The notes under the pieces were generated by a model. It had not been told where the DNA came from, did no database searches, and worked only from the letters and a program-made list of their open reading frames with translations. Shown here piece after piece: positions 10,256 to 19,289 of a stretch of DNA of 64,000 bases. Source of the stretch: Lepiota brunneoincarnata (lineage: Eukaryota; Basidiomycota; Agaricomycetes; Agaricales; Agaricaceae). Where the stretch lies: the NCBI GenBank assembly GCA_023014365.1, contig JAEBUN010000030.1, positions 496,001 to 560,000 on the forward strand, in the 5' to 3' direction. The translations under genes were made by a program, and so were the position numbers. How positions within the stretch are numbered: the stretch's first letter is position 1; every line of letters starts with the position of its first letter.

Positions 10256-11454
10256 TTATCCCCTTCGCAAGGTCTGATGTCCTCATCAGACATATCCTCA
10301 GTATAATCCGACAGGCTCTCCTGTAATGTTTGATTCGGCGATGGGGTCCCAGTCGAAGTATGGGTCGGGTTCTGGGGAGTCGCTTCGGTAGCTTGGTGGT
10401 CTGGGGATGGTGGGTCTTGGGTGAGGTCGATGACGATGGGTTCTCTGGAGTGAATGGTGGCGGGTGCGCCGAAGGATCGATTCAGGAAGTCAGTGGCTTC
10501 CGCTAGCAGATGTGGTGGTGGCATTGGTGGTCGGAATGACGACGGGGGCATTTTGAATTCGGGTGCGGAGGGGTCTGGCTGAAGCGGGGTGCTGCTCGGT
10601 GCTTGCAACAATGTGTCGAATATTGTTGTTTGTGGTTTCGCATGTGAGGGATCGAGCTCTGCTTGGTATTCCTCGTGGGCGGCGATACAGGCCAGGTACC
10701 ATACTTGCGGGTTGATGCTGGTAAGGGTTTCTCTCGCAGTGCTTCTCGTAATGGCCTGGGGCAATCTTTCGACAATATCGACATTGGTAGCGCGGGCATC
10801 CTGCTTTGATATGGCCGAATCGACGGCAGCAATTGCAGCGAGTTCGGGTGGTGGATAAGTGAGTGGTGGTAGTCCCGATGGGGGCGTCATTAGAAGCAGA
10901 TATAGTTTGTACAACACTTGATGGTTGGTTACTCGTATCCACCATGGGAGGGTTGGAAGGTTGGGTGGTGGTCCCGATAGGTAGGATAGGGCGGTCCTGA
11001 CTTCCGCTTCCATTGCTCGGGCTTGGGATCGGACTCTCGAACGGGAGTTCGGTGAGAGCGGTTGATAGCATGGCAGAAATGGTATTGCGGTCCTGTTCCT
11101 CTGTTGTGCTAGAAAGAATAGTGGTGCATAGTTTTTCGAATTCTGTTGCTCGGTCGTGGACGAGGCGCTTGTGATACAGAAGAGCAGTAAATGTCTTCCA
11201 GCAGGTGTCGACCAGGGGTACCATCGCTGGACTGCGTTTAAGACGGGTTCCGGTAATATGAAAGGGAACTTCGTGTAAAAGGATGGATCGTATCTCGGGT
11301 TGGTTGGAGGGAAGGAAGGTATGCCGGATGATATAAGGACTGTTGGTCCTGTCTGGTTGGTCGTCAGCGGTATTGGTGGCAGGGTTAGGTTGGCTATTTC
11401 CTTCGACGCGGTTCGCCAGGGATATGATTCTTTCCTGGATGAGAAGGCGTCCAT
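9883..11454 (-). CDS. GyC post-pol ORF, long frame (523 codons), acidic tail encoded in U3
   Basis: Open frame after pol, in a different register from the 340-codon frame that overlaps it. The middle part (about 10,450-10,870) looks like real protein: PPPELAAIAAVDSA, IAAHEEYQAELDP and IVIDLTQDPPSP. The last 125 residues are very acidic and Ser-rich (DYTEDMSDEDI, GEEDYESEESD), are encoded inside the 3' LTR, and stop at 9883. The N-terminal third overlaps the zinc-knuckle frame and may be only its shadow. I infer a gag-like accessory protein made by joining the two frames. No catalytic motif is seen. The U3 location recalls the sag and nef genes of retroviruses in position only. Confidence 0.55.
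   Translation of the reverse strand: MDAFSSRKESYPWRTASKEIANLTLPPIPLTTNQTGPTVLISSGIPSFPPTNPRYDPSFYTKFPFILPEPVLNAVQRWYPWSTPAGRHLLLFCITSASSTTEQQNSKNYAPLFFLAQQRNRTAIPFLPCYQPLSPNSRSRVRSQARAMEAEVRTALSYLSGPPPNLPTLPWWIRVTNHQVLYKLYLLLMTPPSGLPPLTYPPPELAAIAAVDSAISKQDARATNVDIVERLPQAITRSTARETLTSINPQVWYLACIAAHEEYQAELDPSHAKPQTTIFDTLLQAPSSTPLQPDPSAPEFKMPPSSFRPPMPPPHLLAEATDFLNRSFGAPATIHSREPIVIDLTQDPPSPDHQATEATPQNPTHTSTGTPSPNQTLQESLSDYTEDMSDEDIRPCEGDNVMNSPDREEQELLFDFTRWVQETTDQLRAQEYEDKEGEYYTAMQDLAKEAGMEITLEDILEYPEDEEDNHGSTDPTSDTDGSTERMESENGEDSMEIQSGEEDYESEESDGTSHSSSESTDSL
10256..10268 (-). promoter_or_regulatory. GyC polypurine tract
   Basis: On the sense (minus) strand the bases next to the 3' LTR read GCGAAGGGGATAA, a purine-rich run in the correct place to prime plus-strand DNA synthesis. 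Confidence 0.8.
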
Positions 11455-11512
11455 CGTTGTCTGGCTCTGGGAGGTCTGGAGTGGTTGCTCGAGTGTTGGG
11501 TGGTTGGGTCAT
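10490..11512 (-). CDS. GyC post-pol ORF with two zinc knuckles (340 codons)
   Basis: Begins at ATG 11512, overlapping the last 119 nt of pol in another frame. Residues about 225-260 hold two adjacent zinc knuckles: CNCCRRFGHIKAGC (C-x2-C-x4-H-x4-C) and CRYCRKIAPGHYEKHC (C-x2-C-x5-H-x4-C). The N-terminal half has helical segments (LLIQERIISLANRVEGN, RATEFEKLCTTIL). A nucleic-acid-binding role is inferred from the knuckles. In gypsy elements such knuckles normally sit in Gag, and GyC Gag already has one, so a second knuckle protein after pol is unusual. After the knuckles the coding signal appears to move into the overlapping long frame (9883-11454). Confidence 0.6.
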   Translation of the reverse strand: MTQPPNTRATTPDLPEPDNDGRLLIQERIISLANRVEGNSQPNPATNTADDQPDRTNSPYIIRHTFLPSNQPEIRSILLHEVPFHITGTRLKRSPAMVPLVDTCWKTFTALLYHKRLVHDRATEFEKLCTTILSSTTEEQDRNTISAMLSTALTELPFESPIPSPSNGSGSQDRPILPIGTTTQPSNPPMVDTSNQPSSVVQTISASNDAPIGTTTTHLSTTRTRCNCCRRFGHIKAGCPRYQCRYCRKIAPGHYEKHCERNPYQHQPASMVPGLYRRPRGIPSRARSLTCETTNNNIRHIVASTEQHPASARPLRTRIQNAPVVIPTTNATTTSASGSH

Positions 11513-14500
11513 TGGTGGGGTTGTCTAATTTGTGGGCCCTTTTATATTCTTCAATGACTTCCTTGGCGTTCTCCGGGTTTGCTTCTGGCTCCCAGGAATC
11601 CTCGGTGGGAAGGTATCCTTTCCATCTGACTAGGAATTGATACTTGTTCCGGAATTTTCTGTGGCGCAGTATTGACTCGACCTCGTATTCTTCTTCTCCG
11701 TTTACAAGGTCGGGTGGTGGGGCTGTGTTGTATTCCCCATGTGTGTCGTTCTCTTCTGCAGGCATTAGGAGGCTCGCATGAAACTTGTTGTGGATCTTCC
11801 ATTTGATGGGTAATTTTAGTTCATAGGTTACAGGTCCGAGTTTTCTTGTTATGGTGAAGGGACCTTCTCGGCGTTGGGCCAGTTTCTTTGAGGCGTACTG
11901 AATTGGGAGGTTGCGGTTGTCGAGCCAAACCTTCTGTCCAACTTTTAGATTGATATCTGGCCGGTTATATCTTGCAGTCATTTTTAGTCTGGCTTGTTCA
12001 TGTGCAGCTTGGGCTTCTTGGCGTATCTTGGCGAGGTATTTAAACTTCTCTCCTATTGCTGGAATGTTTGTTGGCTCCTCGGAGGTCGGAAATCCTTTGG
12101 GGCTTGATCCATAGAGGAGTTCAAATGGGGTATGTTGGTGTTCGGCATGTGTTTTCGAGTTGTGGACATATTCCAGGAGTGGGAGTGCCTTTACCCATTT
12201 GTTCGGGTTTGATGAGCAATAGATGCCAAGGTAGAGTTCTATTTCTTGATTGAATCGCTCTGTTTGTCCGTCTGTCTGGGGGTGGTAGGCGGTAGAGAGT
12301 GCTTGTTCGATTCCGAGTTGTTTGTAGAATTCTTTCATGGATTTGGCAGCGAATCTGGGGTCGCGATCACTGAGAACTTTCTCGGGAAGGCCAAATCTAG
12401 AGAATAGCCATTTGATAAGAATTTCGGCGATCTTGTCCGCGTTGGCTGTTTTCGCAGTAGGTTCTAGAATTATCCCCTTCGTAAGCTGGTCGACCACGAC
12501 CAGTATAGAATCATGGGGTCCGTCCGGGGGTAGGTCTGTGATAAGATCCATCGAGATGTTCGAGAATGGATGGGTAGAACGGGGTCCAGGGATAGGTTGA
12601 AGCGGTGGTTTTAGGGGGTGGCGATTGATCTTGTATTGTTGGCAAGCACCACATCCTTTGACGTAGTTCTTGACAAATGATCGCATCCCGGGCCAGTAGG
12701 CGTATTCCTGGAGTTTTCTAGTTGTTTCTGCGATTCCAGGGTGTCCTGCGGTGGGTGAGTCGTGTACTCTTTGCAGTAAGCGGCGTCTGAGGTGTAAATC
12801 TTGTGGTATGAATAGTTTCCCTTGAACACGTGGGTGTCCTGAGTCGTCTTCTTGGGCGATGTCGGTCTGTTTCTTTTTCTTCCACAGCTCTTTTATTTCC
12901 TGTTTAGTATTTTCGTCGATAATATGGATATGCTGTGGCTGTTCTGGGGTGAAGAATTTGTCGGGGAGTGCAACGACCTGTTTGTTGTCTCTTGTCTTGG
13001 GTTCATGATCGGGTCGTCTGGAAAGGGCATCTGCTGGTCCATTTTTCTTTCCAGGGATATGTCGGATTTCGATGTCAAATCGTTGCATGTAGGCAATCCA
13101 TCGGGCTTGTCTTCTGCTGAGGTCTTCAGGTTTTCTCCAGCGGCAAAGGTTGTCGTGATCTGACCATACGATGGTCTTGTGCGATGATCCTTCTATGTGG
13201 TGGCGCCATTCTTTGAGTGCTCGGATAATGGTGAAGAGTTCCTGTTCGGAGCAATGATAGTTGCGTTCGGCTGGTGAGAATCCTTTCGAGAAGTATGCGA
13301 CTGGGTGTTTAACTCCATTGTTGTCGCGTTGAAGTAGGACTGCTCCTGATGCAAATAGTGATGCGTCGCATTCAATTTCGAAGGGTTTGTCTCGGTCGGG
13401 GACCATTAATACCGGTTCGCTTTGGAATTTTCTCTTGAGGGTATCGAAGGCGTTCTGGCATTCTTCTGTCCATTCGAATTTCTTGGTTTTGGACATTAGG
13501 GCATTGAGAGGTTTTGCCCATGTGGCGTATTGGTGTATGAATTTTCGATAGAAGTTGCAAAATCCTATGAATTTTCGTACGTCGCGCGGGGTAGTTGGTG
13601 TTGGCCATTCAGCGATGCCTTTGAGCTTTGCTGGGTCCATCGAAACTGAGTCGGGAGTGATAATAACTCCTAGATATTCGAGTCGTTGTCGTTCGAATTC
13701 GCATTTCTCGGTTTTGAGGTATAGATCGTTGTCCTTGAGTATCTTGAGTACTTCTCTTGTGAGGCGTCGAAGTTCTTGTTTTGTTTTTGCGTGAATGAGG
13801 ATGTCGTCCATGTAAACAATTACTCCTCCATTGTCGATGAATTTTCGGAATAATGAGTCCATCATGGTTTGGAATGTTGCTGGGGAGTTACACATTCCAA
13901 AGAACATAACCGTGGGTTCGAATAATCCTCGGGGTGTCCTGAAGGCTCCTTTCCATTCATCTCCTTTGCGTATGCGGATGTTGTTGTATCCTGCTCGTAC
14001 GTCGAGTTTGGTAAAATATCTTGATCCTCGGAGTTTGTCGAGAATATGAGAGATGAGGGGGAGGTTGTATGCGTTTTTGACGGTATGCTCGTTGAGGTAC
14101 CTGTAGTCTTGACAGGGGCGTAGTTTTCCATCTTTCTTTCCTACGAAGAAGAAAGGTGATGCCATTGGCGATTCGGATGGTCGAATGTATCCCTTTTGAA
14201 GGTTTTCTTCTAGGAACGTGTCAAGTTCCTTTTCTTCATTGAGGGAGAGTCGGTAGGACTTCATGGCAATTGGTTTGAATGATTCCTTGAGTTCAATTTT
14301 GTGATCCCATGGTCGTTGTGGGGGGAATCGTTCGGCTTGTTTCTTGCTAAATACTGGGAGGTATTCGTGGAATTCCGTGGGTACGACTTTTCTTGGGTCG
14401 TCGTTTTTCTTTTCTCCGTGTTGTACGGCGAGGAATTGTGATGCGGAGGCTTTGAAGTTGATTTCTTCGAAGCTTGTGGGCTCTAGTGTGGAGATGTGGT

Positions 14501-15056
14501 TGAGTTGGTCGTTGTAGATCCAATCGGGTTCCATGGATTGGATGAGTTCTCGGAATATAGTGTTGTCCCAACGTTCGTTTCTCCAGCGTAGTTGTTTGGC
14601 ATCCCAGTCGATGTCTGGGTTGTGTTCTGCGAGCCAAGGGAATCCAAGGATGAGTCTTGGGCTTCCGAGGGAGACTACTTTTGGTTTGATCTCCATATTC
14701 TTCCTGTTAACCGTTAGGTTGAGGGTCGTGTAGTGGGTGGCTGTTCCATTTTCGTTAACAGATCCATCGGCATTTCGTACTTCGATGGGTCGATCGAGGG
14801 GTGTTGTTTTGAATGAATGTTGTTTGACCATTCCGGGGTCAATGAAGTTTCCTGCTGCTCCTGAGTCGAGTAGGGCGAGTAGTTCCACGCTTTCGGGTCC
14901 TTCCTTAGTGAACTTGTGTTTTCGGATTCGACAGGGTAGATGTATTACGCGTGCTGACGATTCCTGTAACTTTACAACATTAATATCGTTTTGTGAATAG
15001 GAAAGGGAAGGAGGTCTTTGTGGAGGGCTAGACGTGGTGGCTAGTCTCCTTAGGCA
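11394..15056 (-). CDS. GyC Pol: protease, reverse transcriptase, RNase H, integrase, chromodomain
   Basis: One uninterrupted frame. Residue numbers below count from the GTG at 14888. Retropepsin LLDSGAAG is at 5-12; RT has the catalytic YMDD at 359-362. RNase H follows (FEIECDASLFASGAVL, NYHCSEQELFTI). The integrase has an HHCC finger (H-x3-H ending in VKGCGACQQYK), the core Asp in ISMDLITD, LSDRDPRF, and the third acid in TDGQTERFNQE. The C-terminus is a chromodomain (EYEVESILRHRK, FLVRWKGY, DSWEPEANPENA), which in chromoviruses targets integration to marked chromatin. The frame lies -1 to gag and opens at the gag stop, so I extended it to the T-run at 15056-15059, where a -1 ribosomal slip would fuse Gag-Pol. 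No ATG precedes the protease. Confidence 0.93.
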   Translation of the reverse strand, partial: CLRRLATTSSPPQRPPSLSYSQNDINVVKLQESSARVIHLPCRIRKHKFTKEGPESVELLALLDSGAAGNFIDPGMVKQHSFKTTPLDRPIEVRNADGSVNENGTATHYTTLNLTVNRKNMEIKPKVVSLGSPRLILGFPWLAEHNPDIDWDAKQLRWRNERWDNTIFRELIQSMEPDWIYNDQLNHISTLEPTSFEEINFKASASQFLAVQHGEKKNDDPRKVVPTEFHEYLPVFSKKQAERFPPQRPWDHKIELKESFKPIAMKSYRLSLNEEKELDTFLEENLQKGYIRPSESPMASPFFFVGKKDGKLRPCQDYRYLNEHTVKNAYNLPLISHILDKLRGSRYFTKLDVRAGYNNIRIRKGDEWKGAFRTPRGLFEPTVMFFGMCNSPATFQTMMDSLFRKFIDNGGVIVYMDDILIHAKTKQELRRLTREVLKILKDNDLYLKTEKCEFERQRLEYLGVIITPDSVSMDPAKLKGIAEWPTPTTPRDVRKFIGFCNFYRKFIHQYATWAKPLNALMSKTKKFEWTEECQNAFDTLKRKFQSEPVLMVPDRDKPFEIECDASLFASGAVLLQRDNNGVKHPVAYFSKGFSPAERNYHCSEQELFTIIRALKEWRHHIEGSSHKTIVWSDHDNLCRWRKPEDLSRRQARWIAYMQRFDIEIRHIPGKKNGPADALSRRPDHEPKTRDNKQVVALPDKFFTPEQPQHIHIIDENTKQEIKELWKKKKQTDIAQEDDSGHPRVQGKLFIPQDLHLRRRLLQRVHDSPTAGHPGIAETTRKLQEYAYWPGMRSFVKNYVKGCGACQQYKINRHPLKPPLQPIPGPRSTHPFSNISMDLITDLPPDGPHDSILVVVDQLTKGIILEPTAKTANADKIAEILIKWLFSRFGLPEKVLSDRDPRFAAKSMKEFYKQLGIEQALSTAYHPQTDGQTERFNQEIELYLGIYCSSNPNKWVKALPLLEYVHNSKTHAEHQHTPFELLYGSSPKGFPTSEEPTNIPAIGEKFKYLAKIRQEAQAAHEQARLKMTARYNRPDINLKVGQKVWLDNRNLPIQYASKKLAQRREGPFTITRKLGPVTYELKLPIKWKIHNKFHASLLMPAEENDTHGEYNTAPPPDLVNGEEEYEVESILRHRKFRNKYQFLVRWKGYLPTEDSWEPEANPENAKEVIEEYKRAHKLDNPTNDPTTQHSSNHSRPPRARQRWTPSHPGKNHIPGEPRRRK

Positions 15057-16174
15057 AAATCCTTAACCAGAGGGGCATCTGGGTGGTTGGATTCATTTGC
15101 AAAATGTTCGTAGATGTCCTCGACTTCTTCGTCGGTTGCATCTTCTAGTATGTTGTATAGCGAGTTCTTTTTCCTGTAGCTTGCTTGTCTTCTTCTGGAT
15201 ATCGCATTTGACCGGTTTCTGGCATCCAAATTGCGGGGTAATTCGGATCGGCGATATATTGTCTTCTTGGTGGGGCATTCGCGGGCGAAGTGTCCAGTCT
15301 TGCGGCAGTTGAAGCATCTCTTTTCTTTGAGATCCTTTCTTTGGGCGTCCGTGAGGATTGCATTGAGGGCTTCGCGGGTGTGTTCTTGTACCAACTGGTG
15401 GAGTCTGTCTTCTTCGGTCTCCTCGTCTTCATCAGCTTCCTCGGCGAGTAGATCTGGCTCGTCCTCAAAGTCGAGGTTGTAGACTGCTTCGGCGAGTTGG
15501 TCAATATCCATTGCGTTAGGGTCTGTTGCTTGATAGGGCAGTGGGACACGGCGCGTAAAAGCATTTCTTTTCCCTTTAAATGGGCGAGTGCGCGAAGTCG
15601 TTGGAAACGAGGGAGTTCCTCGAGTTTGCATATAGTCGCGTTGAGTTTGTAGTATTTGATATGCTGTTCGAGCTTGCTTGAACCAGTCGCTGAGTTTGTT
15701 TCCTGGATTGAGGCTAATTGTCTTGATTGCGACGGGGCGATCCAGCCCGTTCTTGAAATAGTTGACCGCCGCCACTCCATCTCCAAGGTCGGCCTGATAG
15801 GCAAGTATTTGGAACTGGGATATGTAATCATCGATATATCGTCCATTCTGTTTGAGGTGGCGGATTCTGTCCATTGCATCGGCGGGGACATTGTTTGGGG
15901 CGAAGGATGTATCGAGTCCTTCGAGGAATTTCTTCCATGTCGGAAGGGTCTGGCTTCCATCAAGTTCTTTGTTTGATTCCAAGAATGCTCCTCTCCATGT
16001 TGTGGCGGGGCCGGTGGACATGTATGAAAGGGCGAATTGTATCTTGGTCTTGTCATCGGAAAAGGCTCCTGGCTTTGCATCGATGTATAGTTGTACTGCA
16101 TCCTTCCAGAGGCGGAAGTAGTCGGTCTCTCCATTAAAGGTTGGGGGTGTATTGATTTTTGCGGAGGAGGCCAT
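15050..16174 (-). CDS. GyC Gag (374 aa)
   Basis: Retroelement Gag, the particle and RNA-packaging protein. ATG at 16174 (MASSAKINTPPTFNGE). The capsid-like fold has WKDAVQLYIDAKPGAFSDD and YISQFQILAYQADLGDG. An acidic linker (about 220-260) precedes one zinc knuckle, CFNCRKTGHFARECP (C-x2-C-x4-H-x4-C), near residue 290. It ends at TAA 15050-15052. No internal stops. An upstream same-strand frame (15145-16911) overlaps it entirely, so a longer N-terminally extended Gag made by frameshifting is possible but not shown. Confidence 0.92.
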   Translation of the reverse strand: MASSAKINTPPTFNGETDYFRLWKDAVQLYIDAKPGAFSDDKTKIQFALSYMSTGPATTWRGAFLESNKELDGSQTLPTWKKFLEGLDTSFAPNNVPADAMDRIRHLKQNGRYIDDYISQFQILAYQADLGDGVAAVNYFKNGLDRPVAIKTISLNPGNKLSDWFKQARTAYQILQTQRDYMQTRGTPSFPTTSRTRPFKGKRNAFTRRVPLPYQATDPNAMDIDQLAEAVYNLDFEDEPDLLAEEADEDEETEEDRLHQLVQEHTREALNAILTDAQRKDLKEKRCFNCRKTGHFARECPTKKTIYRRSELPRNLDARNRSNAISRRRQASYRKKNSLYNILEDATDEEVEDIYEHFANESNHPDAPLVKDFA

Positions 16175-16911
16175 ATTGTTAATGTCAGAGGTTGTGGATT
16201 CCTCGTCGGAAGTGTGAATAGACCCGGTAGTGGGGCTAACTTCGGATGGTTCGGATTGTACAGGGGAACTGGATCGAGGCGGTGAGTGTACCGGTGATCC
16301 AAGTGGTGATGTGAGGGGTGAGAATGTTCTTGGGGGTTTCTGTTGCGAAGTGTTGTCGCTAGTTCTTGTACTTGTTGAGGGTTGAGGACCGGAGGATGGG
16401 GTAGATGTTCTATGAATCGGCTCCCCGAGCTTTGAGCGGGTAGAGGTGGCAGTTCTTTCAGGTGGTGGTTGTTTAGGTAGGGATTGAAGAACTGATGCTG
16501 GGGGTGCTGGGTATCCTGGGTCTTCTGTTCGACGTTGAACTCTCTCAGTAGGTTGTGTAGGGTACGGTGCGGAACCAGAGGGTGAACGAGTGAGGGGTAT
16601 AGGTTTTGTTTTCTTTTTAGGGTCCGTGGTGGAGGGGGTGTGAAGTCGGGTTCGGAGTCGGTTGTCGACCAGTCAGAACTGTTGGATTCTTCATAGTCGG
16701 TGGCAAGGGGGTCGTTTCGGTTTGTAGACAGGGTGAAGAGGGAAGAAGTCGAAGGTGAAGGTGAGGGTGAATAAACAACGCTTGCGGGTGCGTTATCCCA
16801 ATCGACGCTTGAAGGTGCGGATGACCTGTATACAACGCTTACGGGTGCGTTATCCCAATCAACACTTAAAGGTGTGGATGACCTATCAACGCTTTCGGTG
16901 CGTCTGACCAA
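15145..16911 (-). other. Long overlapping frame upstream of and across GyC gag (588 codons)
   Basis: ATG 16911. The first 240 codons precede gag and look protein-like, with two imperfect repeats around SVDWDNAP and a Pro-rich segment. The frame then stays open for another 340 codons across gag in a different register. The upstream part may be a real leader protein. The part over gag is probably its shadow, kept open by chance or by codon bias. No domain recognised. Confidence 0.4.
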
Positions 16912-17083
16912 GGGTGCAGAGGGTATGGTGGCCTGCTCTACGGGGGTGTATCACTGGACAGCGACAAGGCATGTCGTCAGATACGGTTGGCACTCGGATA
17001 GCGATAAAGCGTATCGTCTGCCGGTGTGGAAGGGTAGCGACAAGGCGTACCGATACCACGGGGTGTACGATGGAGGTTGTCCA

Positions 17084-17101
17084 AAGGAAGCTTTAATCTA
17101 A
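17084..17101 (-). promoter_or_regulatory. GyC primer-binding site of the self-priming type
   Basis: Sense-strand sequence two bases after the 5' LTR is AGATTAAAGCTT. This is a perfect 12-nt complement of AAGCTTTAATCT within the LTR (sense strand, 17282 to 17271), which lies about 30 nt downstream of the TATA box and so at the likely 5' end of the RNA. No TGG tRNA-type site is present. Tf1/sushi chromoviruses are known to prime this way. Confidence 0.75.
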
Positions 17102-17799
17102 TGTTATGATCCGTGCTCCTTCTGTATCCGAGGATAACTGGAGACGGCCTTCAATCACTCTACAAGGTGTCCGAGACGGTTGGCCTTATAGAGCTTAGTG
17201 GATCGCGCTCAATGAGATAACGAGGGAAGACGCCAAGTTAAGGCAGAGAGGTAAACGACCGCTGTTAACAAGATTAAAGCTTAAGGCTTTAATCTCTACT
17301 TGTACAGGCCTTATATACCTATGAGGTGCTATATACTCGTTATAGGTTACTTGGCTGTTCTACTGGTCGTGCGCAGTCCTGACCATGATGCACATCCTGG
17401 CTGATGGCATCCTAGTGTTATTTATATTACAATGAGTCAGTACTCTCGCTACTGCTGTGCGATGTTCCATCGCTTTCCTCTGACTCATAATCTTCTTCTC
17501 CCGATTGTATCTCCATGGAGTCCTCTCCGTTCTCGCTCTCCATTCTCTCGGTGCTTCCATCCGTATCGGAGGTTGGGTCGGTTGATCCATGGTTATCTTC
17601 CTCGTCCTCGGGGTATTCCAATATATCCTCCAGGGTTATCTCCATTCCTGCTTCTTTCGCCAGGTCCTGCATGGCGGTGTAATATTCCCCTTCCTTGTCT
17701 TCGTATTCTTGTGCCCGTAATTGGTCTGTAGTCTCCTGTACCCATCTTGTAAAGTCGAACAATAATTCTTGTTCCTCCCGGTCTGGACTGTTCATAACA
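17102..17799 (-). repeat. GyC 5' LTR
   Basis: 698 bp; differs from the 3' LTR at 17448 only. In the sense direction U3 begins at 17799; TATATAAG at 17317-17310 precedes the presumed RNA start near 17282. Confidence 0.95.
17271..17317 (-). promoter_or_regulatory. GyC LTR promoter: TATA box and presumed transcription start
   Basis: Sense TATATAAG at 17317-17310, followed 28-35 nt later by AAGCTTTAATCT (17282-17271), the segment complementary to the primer-binding site. The spacing is that expected between a TATA box and a start site. Confidence 0.65.
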
Positions 17800-18000
17800 T
17801 GAAGAATGGAGAAACCAAAAGTAAAGTCACCAAGGATCAGGTGACCACAGCACATGCGGAGGTGACTGCATGATCAGGGCAATGGGTTGTGGTTAGAGTG
17901 AGTCGGGGCCAAGTCGGAGGGTTCTCATGTGGAGCTGGGTGGAGTTGAGAAGCCAAAGTCTAATGATTAGGCTCATAGTTGGCATGGATATGACAACCCA

Positions 18001-19289
18001 CTACAGTGATTTCATCAGCACAGATAGTCATCTTGGGCCCAGAGAAGGTTCCCCTTACGTATTTTATCCTCTGTAGAATCCTATTGACTGTCTGCATGTG
18101 TTCCCATACAAATTGTCATATCCCTGGGTTCTCTTTCAACATCTCTTCAGTGCCATCTGGTAACTCATATCTAGTTTTCGGCCCTCTGATAGGTACATCA
18201 TCTATGTACAGCATCATGTATTCTGGTATCTCACTGGCTAGGATTGCTGTTACATCCTCATGAAATATAGGCACTGAGTTGGTCCATCCCATGGGTAACA
18301 TCACTAAGCATAGCACTCCAAAAGGTGTCTGGAACATTGTTAAGTCCCAAGATGACTCAGCTAACAATTGCTTATCATATCCAACATACAGATCCAGGAT
18401 GCCTCTACAAGCCCTGCCTACAAAGTGCATTGCCAAATCTTCCATTGCTGGTGGCAGCCCTGAATGTGCTATTGTCACTCTGTTCAGTGGTTCCAAGCTG
18501 TGTACCAGTCTCAAGCTTTTTCCATCTTTCTTTACCACACAGAACCATCTGGATCTATAGGATGAGTTCAACGGCTCGTATACACCAGCACTAATCTTTC
18601 TCTTTATAATGGCACAGACTTCATCATATATTGCTGCGGGAATTGGAATGGGCTTCTCAACCCACAGTGTATGTTCTACCATCGGTATCTCAATTGGCGG
18701 GAAGAAATCTTCCCTAAACATCCCCTCTCCTCATCTGTCCATGCAAATGCTTTCTCTTGAAGCATCATGACATGGTGCATCAGCTTTCTTTCTTCTGGCC
18801 ACAAGAAATCTCCTGCATGGGCCTCATCTAGCTTAAGCTTACACTCCTCAGTATATCTGCCTGTCAGGGCAAACTCTGGAGGATGCATGCTAAGCTTAGG
18901 CATTTCTGCCAGAGGGTCCCCTTTTATTTCTTGTTTTATCCTGAATTTCTCTGGTAAATCACCCAACACTGGCCTCACTTTTAAGGTGACTGGTTTATAT
19001 TTCTTCCCAGCCAGGCATTGCACTGTATCTTTGTCATCCTCTTCTGTTTTGAAGACAGTTATTCCCTGATCCTCAGTATCCTGCGTGTTGGTGATGTGTC
19101 CTAGGCATGATAATGCCATCGCTTTATCTTCCTGTGGGCAGTCCTCATCGCATATGACTCAGTCAATGAACATTAGCTGTAGCTTGGCCTCTGAGAAGCT
19201 TCCTTTTGCTAAGCTTAGTGTTTGTGTGATGACAGGGTCCTTCTCATCATCATAGTCTATTATACAAGCCACCTCTCCTTGTCTCTTAG
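18001..19289 (-). pseudogene. GyA2 pol: linker and N-terminal reverse transcriptase
   Basis: Minus-strand remnant in two overlapping frames (19119-18676 and 18721-18116). It encodes REL-type linker sequence (AGKKYKPVTLKVRP, QEIKGDPLAEMP) and RT fingers and palm (EDFFPPIEIPMVEHTLWVE, PLNRVTIAHSGLPPAMEDL), with the active-site motif intact as YIDDVPIRGP. Relative to GyD the frame is broken by a shift near 18700 and stops near 19130. Coding continues at 9091-9075 and at 7477 once the nested insertions are removed. Confidence 0.85.

Larger units (their letters stand above)
9558..17799 (-). mobile_element. GyC: intact chromovirus (Ty3/gypsy), 8,242 bp
   Basis: Complete LTR retrotransposon on the minus strand: 698-bp LTRs, 5-bp target duplication TGAAG (9553-9557 and 17800-17804), gag, pol with protease-RT-RNase H-integrase-chromodomain, and an extra coding region after pol. 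The two LTRs differ at one position that I can find (9904 A, 17448 G). Neither gag nor pol has an internal stop. These features point to a very recent insertion that may still be able to move. It is inserted in the LTR-B solo LTR. Confidence 0.95.
9092..17995. mobile_element. Solo LTR of family LTR-B, copy 2, split by GyC
   Basis: Left part 9092-9557 and right part 17805-17995 together make about 657 bp and align end to end with the solo LTR at 3013-3663 (start TGTTAGAGCC, end GGATATGACA). The 5-bp target duplication ACCCA lies at 9087-9091 and 17996-18000, inside the GyA2 RT gene. No internal region remains. Confidence 0.93.
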
